Assembly: GCF_001713395.1 (NCBI RefSeq)
Contig: NZ_CP016450.1
Location: 2,986,001 to 3,050,000 of the forward strand
Source: Sinorhizobium sp. RAC02
Lineage (GTDB): Bacteria > Pseudomonadota > Alphaproteobacteria > Rhizobiales > Rhizobiaceae
DNA: 64,000 nucleotides
Reading direction: 5' to 3'
The position numbers and the translations under genes are program-made. The notes beneath the pieces were generated by a model. That model saw nothing but the letters and a program-made list of their open reading frames with translations. It ran no database searches and had not been told where the DNA came from. Positions 1 through 10,218 of this stretch are shown one piece after another. Within the stretch, counting starts at the first letter, position 1. Each line of letters begins with the position of its first letter.

Positions 1-203
1 GTCACCATGGAGCGCTCGCGCTTCGTCCAGCCCGGCCGCGACCAGACCGTGCCCCAGGCGCCTTCCGTGATCAGCTCCTGAAACGGCTGGTCGAAGTCCG
101 TCGCGGCGGAGGAGGCGCGGTCGACATGGTTGTCGCCGAGCACCGCGCGACGGGTCACCATGCCCTGGCGATAGCGATCGGAAAAGGTATGGGCATCAGC
201 CAT
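1..203 (-). CDS. pcaC: 4-carboxymuconolactone decarboxylase, 3' part cut by window edge
   Basis: Minus-strand frame starting at the ATG complementary to 201-203 (MADAHTFSDRYRQGM...), open to base 1. The N-terminus, including the stretch FQELITEGAWGTVWSRPGW, is typical of PcaC, which decarboxylates gamma-carboxymuconolactone to the 3-oxoadipate enol-lactone. The start codon overlaps the pcaD stop by 8 bp, which suggests translational coupling in a pcaDC... operon; pcaHGB would be expected to the left, outside the window. About 67 residues are visible, so active-site residues further on cannot be checked. Confidence 0.9.
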   Translation of the reverse strand, partial: MADAHTFSDRYRQGMVTRRAVLGDNHVDRASSAATDFDQPFQELITEGAWGTVWSRPGWTKRERSMV

Positions 204-1008
204 GGGGCTCGTCTCCGGCAGGTAGGGTGGCGATGAAGGCGCGGATCATCTCGGTGAGGATTTCCGGCTGCTCGACGCAGGGAATATGCCCGGCATCCTT
301 GATGACCTCGTAGCGCGCACCGGCAATGAGCTTTGCCATCGACAGCACGACATCCGGCGGCGTCGAGCCGTCCTGGTCGCCGACGACGCACAGCGTCGGC
401 ACGGAAATGTTCTTGGTGGACTGGGTGAGGTCGGCATCGCGCAGGGCGGCACAGGTCGCGGCGTAGCCGACCGCGGACTGGCGGGTCAGCATGGTGCGGT
501 AGCCATGATAGGCGGCATTTTCCGGGCGGCGGAAGGCCGGCGTGAACCAGCGCTCCATGACAGAATCAGCGAGGCTTTCGATGCCCTTCGTCTCGACGCT
601 TTCGATGCGGGCGTTCCACATCTCGGCCGTGCCGATCTTGTGCGCCGTGTCGCAGAGGATGAGCGCCTTGACGAGATCCGGCCGCTTGGCCGCAAGCCCC
701 TGCGCGATCATGCCGCCGACCGAGAGGCCACAGATGATCGCGTTCCTGACGTCGAGCCGGTCGAGCAGGGCGGCGAGATCGAGCACATGATCGTCGATCG
801 AATAGGGCACCTGGCCGAGATCGGACAGGCCATGGCCGCGCTTGTCATAGGTGACGATCGGGAAATCACCGGCAAGCCGGACCACGACGTCGCGCCAGAT
901 GCGGAAATCGGTGCCGAGCGAATTGGAAAAGACGATCACCGGCCGCCCGGCCGGGCCGCCGATCAGCTGGTGATGCAGGATGACGTCGTTGACGGTTGCG
1001 AATTGCAC
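196..1008 (-). CDS. pcaD: 3-oxoadipate enol-lactonase
   Basis: 270-aa alpha/beta hydrolase. The nucleophile elbow GLSVGGM lies near residue 95, with the acid in VGDQDGST and the catalytic His in DAGHIPC near the C-terminus. PcaD hydrolyses 3-oxoadipate enol-lactone to 3-oxoadipate in the protocatechuate branch of the beta-ketoadipate pathway. It is the first gene of a leftward operon, is followed with overlap by pcaC, and is divergent from pcaQ, the arrangement known from Agrobacterium and Sinorhizobium pcaDCHGB. Length is normal for the family. Confidence 0.93.
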   Translation of the reverse strand: MQFATVNDVILHHQLIGGPAGRPVIVFSNSLGTDFRIWRDVVVRLAGDFPIVTYDKRGHGLSDLGQVPYSIDDHVLDLAALLDRLDVRNAIICGLSVGGMIAQGLAAKRPDLVKALILCDTAHKIGTAEMWNARIESVETKGIESLADSVMERWFTPAFRRPENAAYHGYRTMLTRQSAVGYAATCAALRDADLTQSTKNISVPTLCVVGDQDGSTPPDVVLSMAKLIAGARYEVIKDAGHIPCVEQPEILTEMIRAFIATLPAGDEPHG

Positions 1009-1080
1009 GGCTTTCTCCTCCCGTCTTCCCAGATTGATCGCTTGATCTGGTTAGGTAAAATGATATTTCATGCCGTTTCG

Positions 1081-1096
1081 TTAACTTCAGAGTTAT
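1081..1096 (-). promoter_or_regulatory. Putative PcaQ operator in the pcaD-pcaQ intergenic region
   Basis: Read on the minus strand the site is ATAACT-CTGA-AGTTAA, a perfect dyad with 6-bp arms and a 4-bp spacer. As I recall it, the published S. meliloti PcaQ motif is ATAACC-N4-GGTTAA, which fits at all but one base per arm. Its centre lies about 80 bp upstream of the pcaD ATG, a sensible distance for LysR-type activation. It overlaps the upstream candidate ATG of pcaQ (1095), which supports the next ATG (1104) as the real pcaQ start. Confidence 0.7.
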
Positions 1097-1103
1097 GAAA
1101 GCC

Positions 1104-2030
1104 ATGGTCGACAGCCGTATCAAGTTCCGTCATCTGCAAACCTTTGTCGAGGTGGCGCGCCAGAAGAGCGTGATGAAGGCGGCGGACCTTCTGCATGTCA
1201 GCCAGCCTGCCGTGACCAAGACGATCCGCGAACTGGAGGAGGTTCTGGGCGTCGCGGTCTTCGAGCGCGACGGCCGCGGCATAAAAATCACCCGCTACGG
1301 CGAGGTTTTCCTCAAACATGCAGGTGCTGCGCTGACGGCGCTGCGGCAAGGCTTCGATTCCGTCTCGCAGGCGCTGTCCGGCGATGCGACACCGATCCGC
1401 ATCGGGGCGCTACCGACGGTCTCGACGCGCATCATGCCGAAAGCAATGCGGCTATTCCTCGCCGAGGGAACAGGCGCGCGGATCAAGATCGTCACCGGCG
1501 AAAATGCCGTGCTGCTCGAGCAGCTGCGCGTCGGCGATCTGGACCTCGTCGTCGGCCGCTTGACGGCACCGGAAAAAATGACGGGGTTTTCCTTCGAGCA
1601 TCTCTATTCCGAACAGGTGGTTTTTTGCGTGCGCGCCGGCCACCCGTTGCTGTCCAGTGGCAACGCGATCTTCGCCGGACTGGATGCCTATCCGGTGCTG
1701 ATGCCGACCCGCGCCTCGATCATCCGCCCCTTCGTCGAGAGCTTCCTGATCACCAACGGCATTGCCGGGCTGCCGAACCAGATCGAGACCGTCTCCGACG
1801 CCTTCGGCCGCGCCTTCGTGCGCGAAAGCGATGCGATCTGGATCATCTCCGAAGGGGTCGTCGCGGCCGACATCGCGGAGGGCAAGCTGGCCGCCTTGCC
1901 GATCGATACCAGCGGCACGAAAGGCCCGGTCGGCCTCACCATGCGCACCGACGCCGTTCCCTCCATGCCGCTCGCCATCCTCATGCAGACGATCCGCGAA
2001 GTGGCCGGGGCGGTGTCCCAGGGACATTGA
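1104..2030 (+). CDS. pcaQ: LysR-family activator of the pcaDCHGB operon
   Basis: 308 aa from ATG 1104 (311 aa from ATG 1095). The N-terminal winged helix-turn-helix includes FVEVARQKSVMKAADLLHVS and QPAVTKTIRELEE; the LysR substrate-binding domain covers the remainder. It is divergent from pcaD, as in other Rhizobiaceae, where PcaQ activates the protocatechuate operon in response to 3-carboxymuconate or its lactone. The 1104 start is preferred because the operator-like dyad covers 1095. The product assignment rests on family and gene position together. Confidence 0.9.
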   Translation: MVDSRIKFRHLQTFVEVARQKSVMKAADLLHVSQPAVTKTIRELEEVLGVAVFERDGRGIKITRYGEVFLKHAGAALTALRQGFDSVSQALSGDATPIRIGALPTVSTRIMPKAMRLFLAEGTGARIKIVTGENAVLLEQLRVGDLDLVVGRLTAPEKMTGFSFEHLYSEQVVFCVRAGHPLLSSGNAIFAGLDAYPVLMPTRASIIRPFVESFLITNGIAGLPNQIETVSDAFGRAFVRESDAIWIISEGVVAADIAEGKLAALPIDTSGTKGPVGLTMRTDAVPSMPLAILMQTIREVAGAVSQGH

Positions 2031-2432
2031 TCAGCCGTCGATGGATACCGGCAGGCCGTTTCGCAGCGAATGCGCAACGGTACAGACGGCCTTCGCCTGC
2101 TCGATGACAGGCCGCGGGTCCGACCCATCCAGCGTCTCGCAGTCCACGCGCATCGCCGCCGACATTGCAACAAGAGGCGTGCCGCCAAGTTCGACTGTCA
2201 CGGTAACCGCGATACGCCCGAGCGGCACGCCGATCTCGTGGGACGCGTATCGCAGATCGTTGCAAAAGCAGCCGCCGAGCGCCAGCGCAAGCAGCTGAGC
2301 GCCGTTGAAGCCGAGCCCGGCACCGCCGGCCTTGCCTTCCGGGCGGTCGACAACGATCGTGTGGCCGCCAGCCCAACCCATCGCGGCTTCGGTTCCTTCG
2401 ACATTGCGCAATTCCACCGCAACAGCGACCAT
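2031..2432 (-). CDS. OsmC-family protein
   Basis: 133 aa from ATG 2432, chosen because a GGAGGGG Shine-Dalgarno sequence lies just upstream; an in-frame ATG at 2492 would give 153 aa. The central GFNGAQLLALALGGCFCNDL is the OsmC signature, with the first redox Cys in GGC; a second Cys occurs in KAVCTVAH, matching the paired cysteines of OsmC/Ohr thiol peroxidases. It likely detoxifies organic hydroperoxides, but many OsmC-like proteins are uncharacterised. Its stop abuts the pcaQ stop with no gap. Confidence 0.75.
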   Translation of the reverse strand: MVAVAVELRNVEGTEAAMGWAGGHTIVVDRPEGKAGGAGLGFNGAQLLALALGGCFCNDLRYASHEIGVPLGRIAVTVTVELGGTPLVAMSAAMRVDCETLDGSDPRPVIEQAKAVCTVAHSLRNGLPVSIDG

Positions 2433-2534
2433 ATCCCCCTCCATGGGCAAACAATCCTGCGCCACTTTAAGACGGACAGCCCGCAGGTCCAAAGCCCCGT
2501 TGAACCGGCTCCGCAGGGCGGGTAGTTTTTGCGC

Positions 2535-4630
<2,096 letters not shown>

Positions 4631-4679
4631 TCAGCCCTCGACTTGTACAAATCAAACATTGCAAACCGGCGGCACCGAC

Positions 4680-5564
4680 ATGAACAGGCCCGTTCCGACC
4701 TATGATCTCTACGGCGAAAGAACGGGAAATCCGTCGGATTTCTGGTTGCACTGCGAAACGATCCCGTCGCGCAGCAGCCTGCATCGCTACGAAATCGGCC
4801 TGCACCGGCACGAGAGTTTTTTCCAGATCCTGTACATTTCCGCCGGATCGGGCGATGCGCTGTTCGGGGCCAGGCGGCTGACATTGCGCCCGCCGGCCAT
4901 CGTCTCCGTGCCGCCGGCCGTCAACCACGGGTTCCGCTTTTCTCCCGATATCGATGGCTATGTCTTCACCATGCTCGCCTCACACGGGCGGCTTGCCGGC
5001 GAGGCGGCGCGTTTTGCGGCGGAACCACGCGTCACCGCGCTCGACGCCGCCGATCCGGAGGGCGCCTTCCTGATCGCGACGCTCGAGCGGCTGGCGGCGG
5101 AATGGGCGAGCCGGCGCAGCGGGCGCACGGATCTGATGGAGGCCTATCTCGTTTCGACGCTGACGCTGACGGCGCGGCTGTGGGCCCGCGACAATCCGAC
5201 CGAAGGCATCGGTGAGACGGTGCGCCGCATGGAACGTCTCAACGGCCTGATCCAGCAGCATTTCCGCAGCCAGAAGCCGGCGAATTTCTACGCCCAGCAG
5301 CTTGGCGTGTCGTCGACGCATCTCAACCGCATCGTCAAGGCCGCGACGGGCCTGACGGCGCACGCCTATATCGGCCGGAAACTGGTCGACGAGGCGAAAC
5401 GCGAGCTCGTCTTCACCGAAAGGCCGGCGCAGGAGATCGGTCTGCGCCTCGGTTTTGCCGACCCGGCGTATTTTTCGCGGTTCTTTCTGCGCGAGACCGG
5501 CGAGACACCGCGCGCCTGGCGGCTCGCCGAACGGGCGCGGCTCGCCGCTCAGTCGTCGGCGTAA
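4680..5564 (+). CDS. pobR: AraC/XylS-family activator of pobA
   Basis: 294 aa from ATG 4680; the in-frame upstream ATG 4563 lies inside the pobA start and is rejected. The N-terminal cupin sensor contains HRYEIGLHRHESFFQILYI. The C-terminal double HTH contains FYAQQLGVSSTHLNRIVKAA and EIGLRLGFADPAYFSRFF. The 115-bp gap to pobA holds a TTGTACAA palindrome at 4643-4650 and an AT-rich stretch that could serve both promoters. The 3' end overlaps the convergent next gene by 16 bp. Confidence 0.88.
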   Translation: MNRPVPTYDLYGERTGNPSDFWLHCETIPSRSSLHRYEIGLHRHESFFQILYISAGSGDALFGARRLTLRPPAIVSVPPAVNHGFRFSPDIDGYVFTMLASHGRLAGEAARFAAEPRVTALDAADPEGAFLIATLERLAAEWASRRSGRTDLMEAYLVSTLTLTARLWARDNPTEGIGETVRRMERLNGLIQQHFRSQKPANFYAQQLGVSSTHLNRIVKAATGLTAHAYIGRKLVDEAKRELVFTERPAQEIGLRLGFADPAYFSRFFLRETGETPRAWRLAERARLAAQSSA

Positions 5565-6199
5565 CGCTCTTCCATCCAGGGATCGCCGCGCATGTGATAG
5601 CCGTTGCGCTCCCAGAAGCCGGCCTGGTCGCCGGGTAGGAAATCGATGCGTGTCAGCCACTTGGCGCTCTTCCAGAAATACAGATGCGGCACGACGAGGC
5701 GCATCGGGCCGCCATGCTCGGCGGTCAGCGGCTGGCCTTCCCAATGGGTGGCGAGAATGGCGTCCTCGACGGCGAAATCGGCGAGCGGCAGGTTCGTCGT
5801 ATAGCCGTCATAGCTCGTCAGCATCACGAAATTCGCTTGCGGCCGCGGTATGACGAGATCGAGCAGATCGCGGGTGGCAACGCCCTCCCAGCGGTTGTCG
5901 TAGCGCGACCAGGTCGTTACGCAATGAATATCGGACAGCTTTTGGCTTTGCGGCAGCGCAAGAAAATCCGCCCAGCCGAAGGACATCGGGTTTTCCGCAC
6001 CGCCCTTCACGTCGAGCCGCCAGTTTTCCGGACGGATCACCGGCTGCTGGCCGAGATCGAGCACCGGCCAGTTCTTGACGAGGTGCTGGCCGGGCGGCAG
6101 GCGGTCGGTCTCCGGCCTCGACATGCGGCCCGTCAGGAATTTTCCCTGGTCCGCCCATTGGCGTTTCGTGCGGGTAAGCTTGCTGTCGTCGTCGCGCAT
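5549..6199 (-). CDS. Sulfite-oxidase-like molybdopterin oxidoreductase
   Basis: 216 aa, matching the single-domain oxidoreductase molybdopterin-binding family related to MsrP/YedY and plant sulfite oxidase. SDIHCVTTWSRYDNRWEGV carries the Cys expected to ligate Mo. Also visible are the cofactor-binding MLTSYDGYTTNLP and the substrate-side Arg in GPMRLVVPHLYFWKSAKW. No Tat or Sec signal, haem domain or dimerisation domain is seen, so it is probably cytosolic; the substrate is unknown. It interrupts the pob-pca cluster. Confidence 0.8.
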   Translation of the reverse strand: MRDDDSKLTRTKRQWADQGKFLTGRMSRPETDRLPPGQHLVKNWPVLDLGQQPVIRPENWRLDVKGGAENPMSFGWADFLALPQSQKLSDIHCVTTWSRYDNRWEGVATRDLLDLVIPRPQANFVMLTSYDGYTTNLPLADFAVEDAILATHWEGQPLTAEHGGPMRLVVPHLYFWKSAKWLTRIDFLPGDQAGFWERNGYHMRGDPWMEERYADD

Positions 6200-6259
6200 G
6201 GCGGTCTCCTGCTGCAGTGCAATAGGTGGGATCGCCGCCTGTCGTCTGTCAAGGTCGGC

Positions 6260-7015
6260 TCAAGCCAGCACCTGCCGGAGTGCCGCCTGCACCTCGCGCA
6301 TCGCCGGCAGGTAGCGCTCGACCATCTCGCCTGCCGCCGCATGGGCCGCCGGTGCGCCGATATTGAGCGCCGCCACCACCCGGCCGCGGGCATTTTCCAG
6401 CGGCAGCGCGATGGAGCAGAGGCCGATTTCCAGCTCCTGGTCGATCACCGCAAAACCCTGCCGGCGCACGCGGGCGAACTCTTCCATCAGCACATCGGGA
6501 TCGGTCTTGGTGAAGGGGGTGTTCGCCCTGCGGTCCGAGGCCTCCAGAATGGCGCGCGCCTCCGCTTCGGGAAGGGCGGCAAGCAGCACCCGGCCCATCG
6601 AGGCGCAATAGGCCGGCAGGCGCGAGCCGGGCATGAGGTTGATCGACATAACCCGCTTCTGTGCGGCGCGTGCCACATAGACGATTTCCGTCCCGTCGAG
6701 CACGGAGGCGGAGGCGCTTTGCCCGACCTTGTCCGAAAGCTGGTCGAGATAGGGCTGCACCAGCCGCGGCAGCGGTGTTGCCGACAGATAGGCATGGCCG
6801 AGCCGCAGGATTTTGGGCGTCAGCTGGAAGAACTTCCCGTCATAGGCCGCATAGCCAAGTTCGGCGAGCGTCAGCAGGCAGCGCCGCGCCGTCGCCCGGT
6901 CGAGACCGGTTTCCTTCGACACATCGCTGATGGTGAGCCGCGGCTTTGCCTCGTCGAAGGCTTCGATGACCTTCAGGCCCTTGGCAAACCCGCCGATGAA
7001 ATCCGTTTCCCGCAT
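6260..7015 (-). CDS. pcaR: IclR-family regulator of pcaIJF
   Basis: 251 aa from ATG 7015. The N-terminal wHTH contains TISDVSKETGLDRATARRCL; the IclR effector domain includes SINLMPGSRLPAYCASMGRVLLA and GLCSIALPLENARGRVVAALN. It is divergent from pcaIJF with a 39-bp perfect inverted repeat between them. PcaR of other bacteria responds to 3-oxoadipate and controls pcaIJF, which fits this position. Confidence 0.9.
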   Translation of the reverse strand: MRETDFIGGFAKGLKVIEAFDEAKPRLTISDVSKETGLDRATARRCLLTLAELGYAAYDGKFFQLTPKILRLGHAYLSATPLPRLVQPYLDQLSDKVGQSASASVLDGTEIVYVARAAQKRVMSINLMPGSRLPAYCASMGRVLLAALPEAEARAILEASDRRANTPFTKTDPDVLMEEFARVRRQGFAVIDQELEIGLCSIALPLENARGRVVAALNIGAPAAHAAAGEMVERYLPAMREVQAALRQVLA

Positions 7016-7083
7016 GGCGTCTCCTTTTCGGGCGGTCGGTTTGGCCGTCCGCCATCGCGTCGCCTCCATCCCTCCCTGCCCTC

Positions 7084-7166
7084 CGTCGTCATGCTCGGGC
7101 TTGACCCGAGCATCCAGGCTCGGGTTGCCGCATGGATCCTCGGCTCGAGGCCTAGGATGACGACGA
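7084..7166. repeat. Intergenic palindromic repeat, family A (ATCCTCGGGC..GACCCGAGGATCC type)
   Basis: Contains two consecutive palindromes: ATGCTCGGGCTTGACCCGAG followed by CATCC, and GGATCCTCGGCTCGAGGCC followed by a near-copy ending in GATGACGAC. Related units occur at 34777-34863 and at 39502-39640, all intergenic. They look like REP/BIME-style elements of rhizobial genomes; function unknown. Confidence 0.8.
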
Positions 7167-7213
7167 GAGTGGAGTGAGCGTCGCCATTCCCCGCGAACAG
7201 CATCTCGCTATAG

Positions 7214-7252
7214 TTTGTGCGATAATTGAACAAAAGTCAATTATCGCACAAA
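7214..7252. promoter_or_regulatory. 39-bp perfect inverted repeat, probable PcaR operator
   Basis: The arms TTTGTGCGATAATTGA (7214-7229) and TCAATTATCGCACAAA (7237-7252) match perfectly over 16 bp around the spacer ACAAAAG. The core GTGCGATAAT resembles the GTTCGATAAT-type half-site reported for Pseudomonas PcaR/PcaU (established for those proteins, inferred here). It lies 58 bp upstream of the pcaI start and 200 bp from pcaR. Confidence 0.8.
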
Positions 7253-7310
7253 ATGGATTGCCCGTTTCCCCCTTCGGATTTACCTCTAGGGCCACAACGG
7301 GAGATTTTGC

Positions 7311-8018
7311 ATGGACAAGACCATCGGAAGTCTGGCGGAGGCCGTGGCGGGTATCGGTGATGGCACGACGGTGATGATCGGCGGCTTCGGCGGTTCAGGC
7401 GCCCCGATCGAGCTGATCCACGCGCTCATCGATACGGGTGCCAGGGACCTCACCGTCGTCAACAACAATGCCGGCAACGGCCGCATCGGCATTGCGGCGA
7501 TGATCGATGCGGGGCTGATCCGCAAGATGATCTGCTCGTTCCCGCGCTCGAGCGATCCACGCGCCTTCACCGACAGCTATCTCGCCGGCAAGATCGAACT
7601 GGAGCTGGTGCCGCAGGGCACGCTTGCCGAGCGCATCCGCGCCGGCGGCGCCGGTATTCCGGCTTTCTACACGCCCACAAGCTTTGGCACGGAGCTGGCG
7701 AAGGGCAAGCCCACCGCCGAATTCGACGGCCGCATGTATGTGCAGGAACGCTGGCTCAAGGCGGATGTCGCGCTGATCAAGGCGCATGTCGGCGACACGC
7801 ACGGCAACCTCACCTACAACAAGGCCGCCCGCAACTTCAGCCCGCTGATGTGCATGGCGGCGGCAAAGACCATCGTGCAGGTCTCGAAACTGGTGAAGCC
7901 GGGCGGCATCGACCCGGAACAGGTCGTCACCCCCGGCATCTTCGTCGATGGCGTCGTGGAAGTTTCCGCGCCCAGACAGGAAGAAGATCTCATCCGCGCA
8001 GGAGTGGTTTACGCATGA
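7311..8018 (+). CDS. pcaI: 3-oxoadipate CoA-transferase subunit A
   Basis: 235 aa. The N-terminus has the family signature DGTTVMIGGFGGSGAPIELI and the CoA-transferase class I alpha-subunit pattern runs throughout. With PcaJ it moves CoA from succinyl-CoA to 3-oxoadipate. It is first in pcaIJF, downstream of the inverted repeat; the stop overlaps the pcaJ start (ATGA), indicating coupled synthesis of the two subunits. Confidence 0.95.
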   Translation: MDKTIGSLAEAVAGIGDGTTVMIGGFGGSGAPIELIHALIDTGARDLTVVNNNAGNGRIGIAAMIDAGLIRKMICSFPRSSDPRAFTDSYLAGKIELELVPQGTLAERIRAGGAGIPAFYTPTSFGTELAKGKPTAEFDGRMYVQERWLKADVALIKAHVGDTHGNLTYNKAARNFSPLMCMAAAKTIVQVSKLVKPGGIDPEQVVTPGIFVDGVVEVSAPRQEEDLIRAGVVYA

Positions 8019-8719
8019 GCCCCGTTACGAGCGAAATCGATACACGCGAAGACATAAAACTCTCCAACGCGCAGATCGCCTGGCGCGCGGCGCAGGACAT
8101 CGAGGACGGCGCCTATGTCAATCTCGGCATCGGCTTTCCCGAAATGGTCGCCCGCTACCAGCCGGAAGGCCGCGAAGCGATCTTCCATACGGAAAACGGC
8201 ATTCTGGATTTCGGCGAGGCGCCGCCGGCTGGCGAGGAGGACTGGGACCTGATCAATGCCGGCAAGAAGGCCGTGACGCTGAAGCCCGGCTCCGCCTTCT
8301 TCCACCATGCCGACAGTTTTGCCATGGTGCGCGGCGGCCATCTCGACGTCGCCATTCTCGGCGCCTACCAGGTGGCGGAGAACGGTGACCTCGCCAACTG
8401 GCGCGTCGGCTCCAAGGGTGTGCCGGCAGTGGGTGGGGCGATGGACCTCGTGCACGGCGCCAAGCAGGTCGTCGTGATCACCGAGCATGTCACCAAGAAC
8501 GGCGAGCCGAAGCTCGTCGAAGCCTGCACCTTCCCGCTCACCGGTGTCGGCTGCATCACCCGCATCTATACCAGCCATGCGGTGATCGACGTATCCGGTG
8601 GCCGCTTCGTGCTGCGTGAAAAACTGGCCGGCATGACGATCGAGGAATTGCAGGCTATGACAGGCGCGAAACTTCATGTCGACGGCCCCGTTGCCGATCT
8701 CGTCGTGCCGGAACTCTAG
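8015..8719 (+). CDS. pcaJ: 3-oxoadipate CoA-transferase subunit B
   Basis: 234 aa from ATG 8015, overlapping the pcaI stop by 4 bp. The motif HTENGILDFGEAP contains the catalytic Glu of class I CoA-transferases (S/T-ENG). GSKGVPAVGGAMDLVHGAK is the conserved beta-subunit core. Slightly unusual is Asp after ENGIL, where Gly is common. It partners PcaI. Confidence 0.95.
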   Translation: MSPVTSEIDTREDIKLSNAQIAWRAAQDIEDGAYVNLGIGFPEMVARYQPEGREAIFHTENGILDFGEAPPAGEEDWDLINAGKKAVTLKPGSAFFHHADSFAMVRGGHLDVAILGAYQVAENGDLANWRVGSKGVPAVGGAMDLVHGAKQVVVITEHVTKNGEPKLVEACTFPLTGVGCITRIYTSHAVIDVSGGRFVLREKLAGMTIEELQAMTGAKLHVDGPVADLVVPEL

Positions 8720-8790
8720 AACGTTGTTTACGCAATTCCGCACGCAAAACCGCTGCGCACTTTTGCTGGAATTGCTTGAAAGGAAAAGCC

Positions 8791-9996
8791 ATGTCTGACG
8801 CCTATATCTGCGACTATATCCGCACGCCCATCGGCCGCTTCGGCGGCTCGCTTTCCGCCGTGCGCGCCGATGATCTCGGCGCCATCCCGCTGAAGGCGCT
8901 GATGGCGAAAAACACCGGCATCGACTGGGAAGCCGTCGACGACGTTATCTTCGGCTGCGCCAACCAGGCGGGCGAGGACAACCGCAACGTCGCGCGCATG
9001 TCCTCGCTGCTGGCCGGCCTGCCCGTTTCTGTCTCCGGCACCACGATCAACCGGCTCTGCGGTTCCGGCATGGATGCCGTCATCGCCGCCGCCCGCGCCA
9101 TCAAGGCCGGCGAGGCGGAACTGATCGTCGCCGGCGGCGTCGAAAGCATGAGCCGCGCACCTTTCGTGCTGCCCAAGGCGGACAGCGCCTTTTCACGCAA
9201 TGCGGAAATCTACGACACGACCATCGGCTGGCGCTTTATCAACCCCCTGATGAAGAAGCAGTACGGCGTCGATTCCATGCCGGAGACCGGCGAGAATGTC
9301 GCCGAGGACTTCAAGGTGTCGCGCGCGGACCAGGACGCCTTCGCCGTGCGCTCGCAGGCGAAAGCCGCTGAGGCGCAGGCAAACGGCCGCCTGGCCAAGG
9401 AAATCACGCCCGTCACCATCCCGCAGAGGAAGGGCGATCCCATTGTCGTCGACACGGATGAGCATCCGCGCGCAACCACGCTGGAAGCGCTCGCAAAGCT
9501 CGGCACACCGTTCAAGAAAGAGGGCGGCACCGTGACCGCCGGCAATGCCTCCGGCGTCAATGATGGGGCAGCAGCCCTGATCATCGCCTCGGAAGCGGCC
9601 ATCAAGAAATACGGCCTGACGCCGATCGCCCGCATTTTGGGCGGCGCCATGGCCGGCGTTCCGCCGCGTATCATGGGCATCGGCCCGGTCTATGCCACGC
9701 AGCGCCTCTGCGCACGGCTCGGCCTGAAACCGTCCGACTTCGATGTCATCGAATTGAACGAGGCCTTCGCCTCCCAGGGCCTCGCGACGCTGCGCGAACT
9801 CGGCATTGCCGACGATGCCGATCACGTCAACCCGAACGGCGGCGCCATCGCGCTCGGCCATCCGCTCGGCATGTCCGGTGCACGCATTACCGGCACGGCC
9901 GCGCTGGAACTGCAGTTCACCGGCAAGAAGCGCTCGCTCTCCACCATGTGCATCGGCGTCGGCCAGGGCATCGCGGTGGCGCTGGAGCGGGCTTGA
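8791..9996 (+). CDS. pcaF: 3-oxoadipyl-CoA thiolase
   Basis: 401 aa from ATG 8791, with AGGA upstream; an ATG at 8776 is in frame but less likely. Thiolase motifs are present: the nucleophilic Cys in NRLCGSGMDAV near residue 91, NPNGGAIALGHPLGMSGAR with the catalytic His, and CIGVGQG with the second catalytic Cys. It cleaves 3-oxoadipyl-CoA to succinyl-CoA and acetyl-CoA, the last step of the pathway. It probably belongs to the pcaIJF operon despite a 71-bp gap. Confidence 0.95.
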   Translation: MSDAYICDYIRTPIGRFGGSLSAVRADDLGAIPLKALMAKNTGIDWEAVDDVIFGCANQAGEDNRNVARMSSLLAGLPVSVSGTTINRLCGSGMDAVIAAARAIKAGEAELIVAGGVESMSRAPFVLPKADSAFSRNAEIYDTTIGWRFINPLMKKQYGVDSMPETGENVAEDFKVSRADQDAFAVRSQAKAAEAQANGRLAKEITPVTIPQRKGDPIVVDTDEHPRATTLEALAKLGTPFKKEGGTVTAGNASGVNDGAAALIIASEAAIKKYGLTPIARILGGAMAGVPPRIMGIGPVYATQRLCARLGLKPSDFDVIELNEAFASQGLATLRELGIADDADHVNPNGGAIALGHPLGMSGARITGTAALELQFTGKKRSLSTMCIGVGQGIAVALERA

Positions 9997-10002
9997 CGTT
10001 TA

Positions 10003-10137
10003 GCCCCTCACCCTAACCCTCTCCCCGCAAGCGGGAGAGGGAACGTGCCCAACGAAGTTATAGAGTGTGGCGAACCGGAGCGGCATATCCCTTCGCCCCG
10101 CTTGCGGGGAGAAGGTGGCGGCAGCCGGATGAGGGGC
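10003..10137. repeat. Intergenic palindromic repeat, family B (GGGGAGAAGGTGGC..GGATGAGGGGC type)
   Basis: Begins GCCCCTCACCCTAACCC, contains the hairpin CTCCCCGCAAGCGGGAGAGG, then about 55 bp of AT-richer sequence, then CCCCGCTTGCGGGGAGAAGG, and ends CCGGATGAGGGGC. The outer ends are inverted relative to each other. Related units lie at 21171-21210 and 22479-22597. It sits just after pcaF and may also act as a 3' boundary. Confidence 0.8.
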
Positions 10138-10218
10138 AGCTTTCACCAAGCACATTGACACCCGCCCTGCCCTCCGGCACCCATGCGGTCCGATATCCTC
10201 GCTTCGATGACGACCACC

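Noticed and set aside
5684..7177. 497-aa plus-strand frame
   Set aside because: Runs antisense through the sulfite-oxidase-like gene and pcaR, both well supported.
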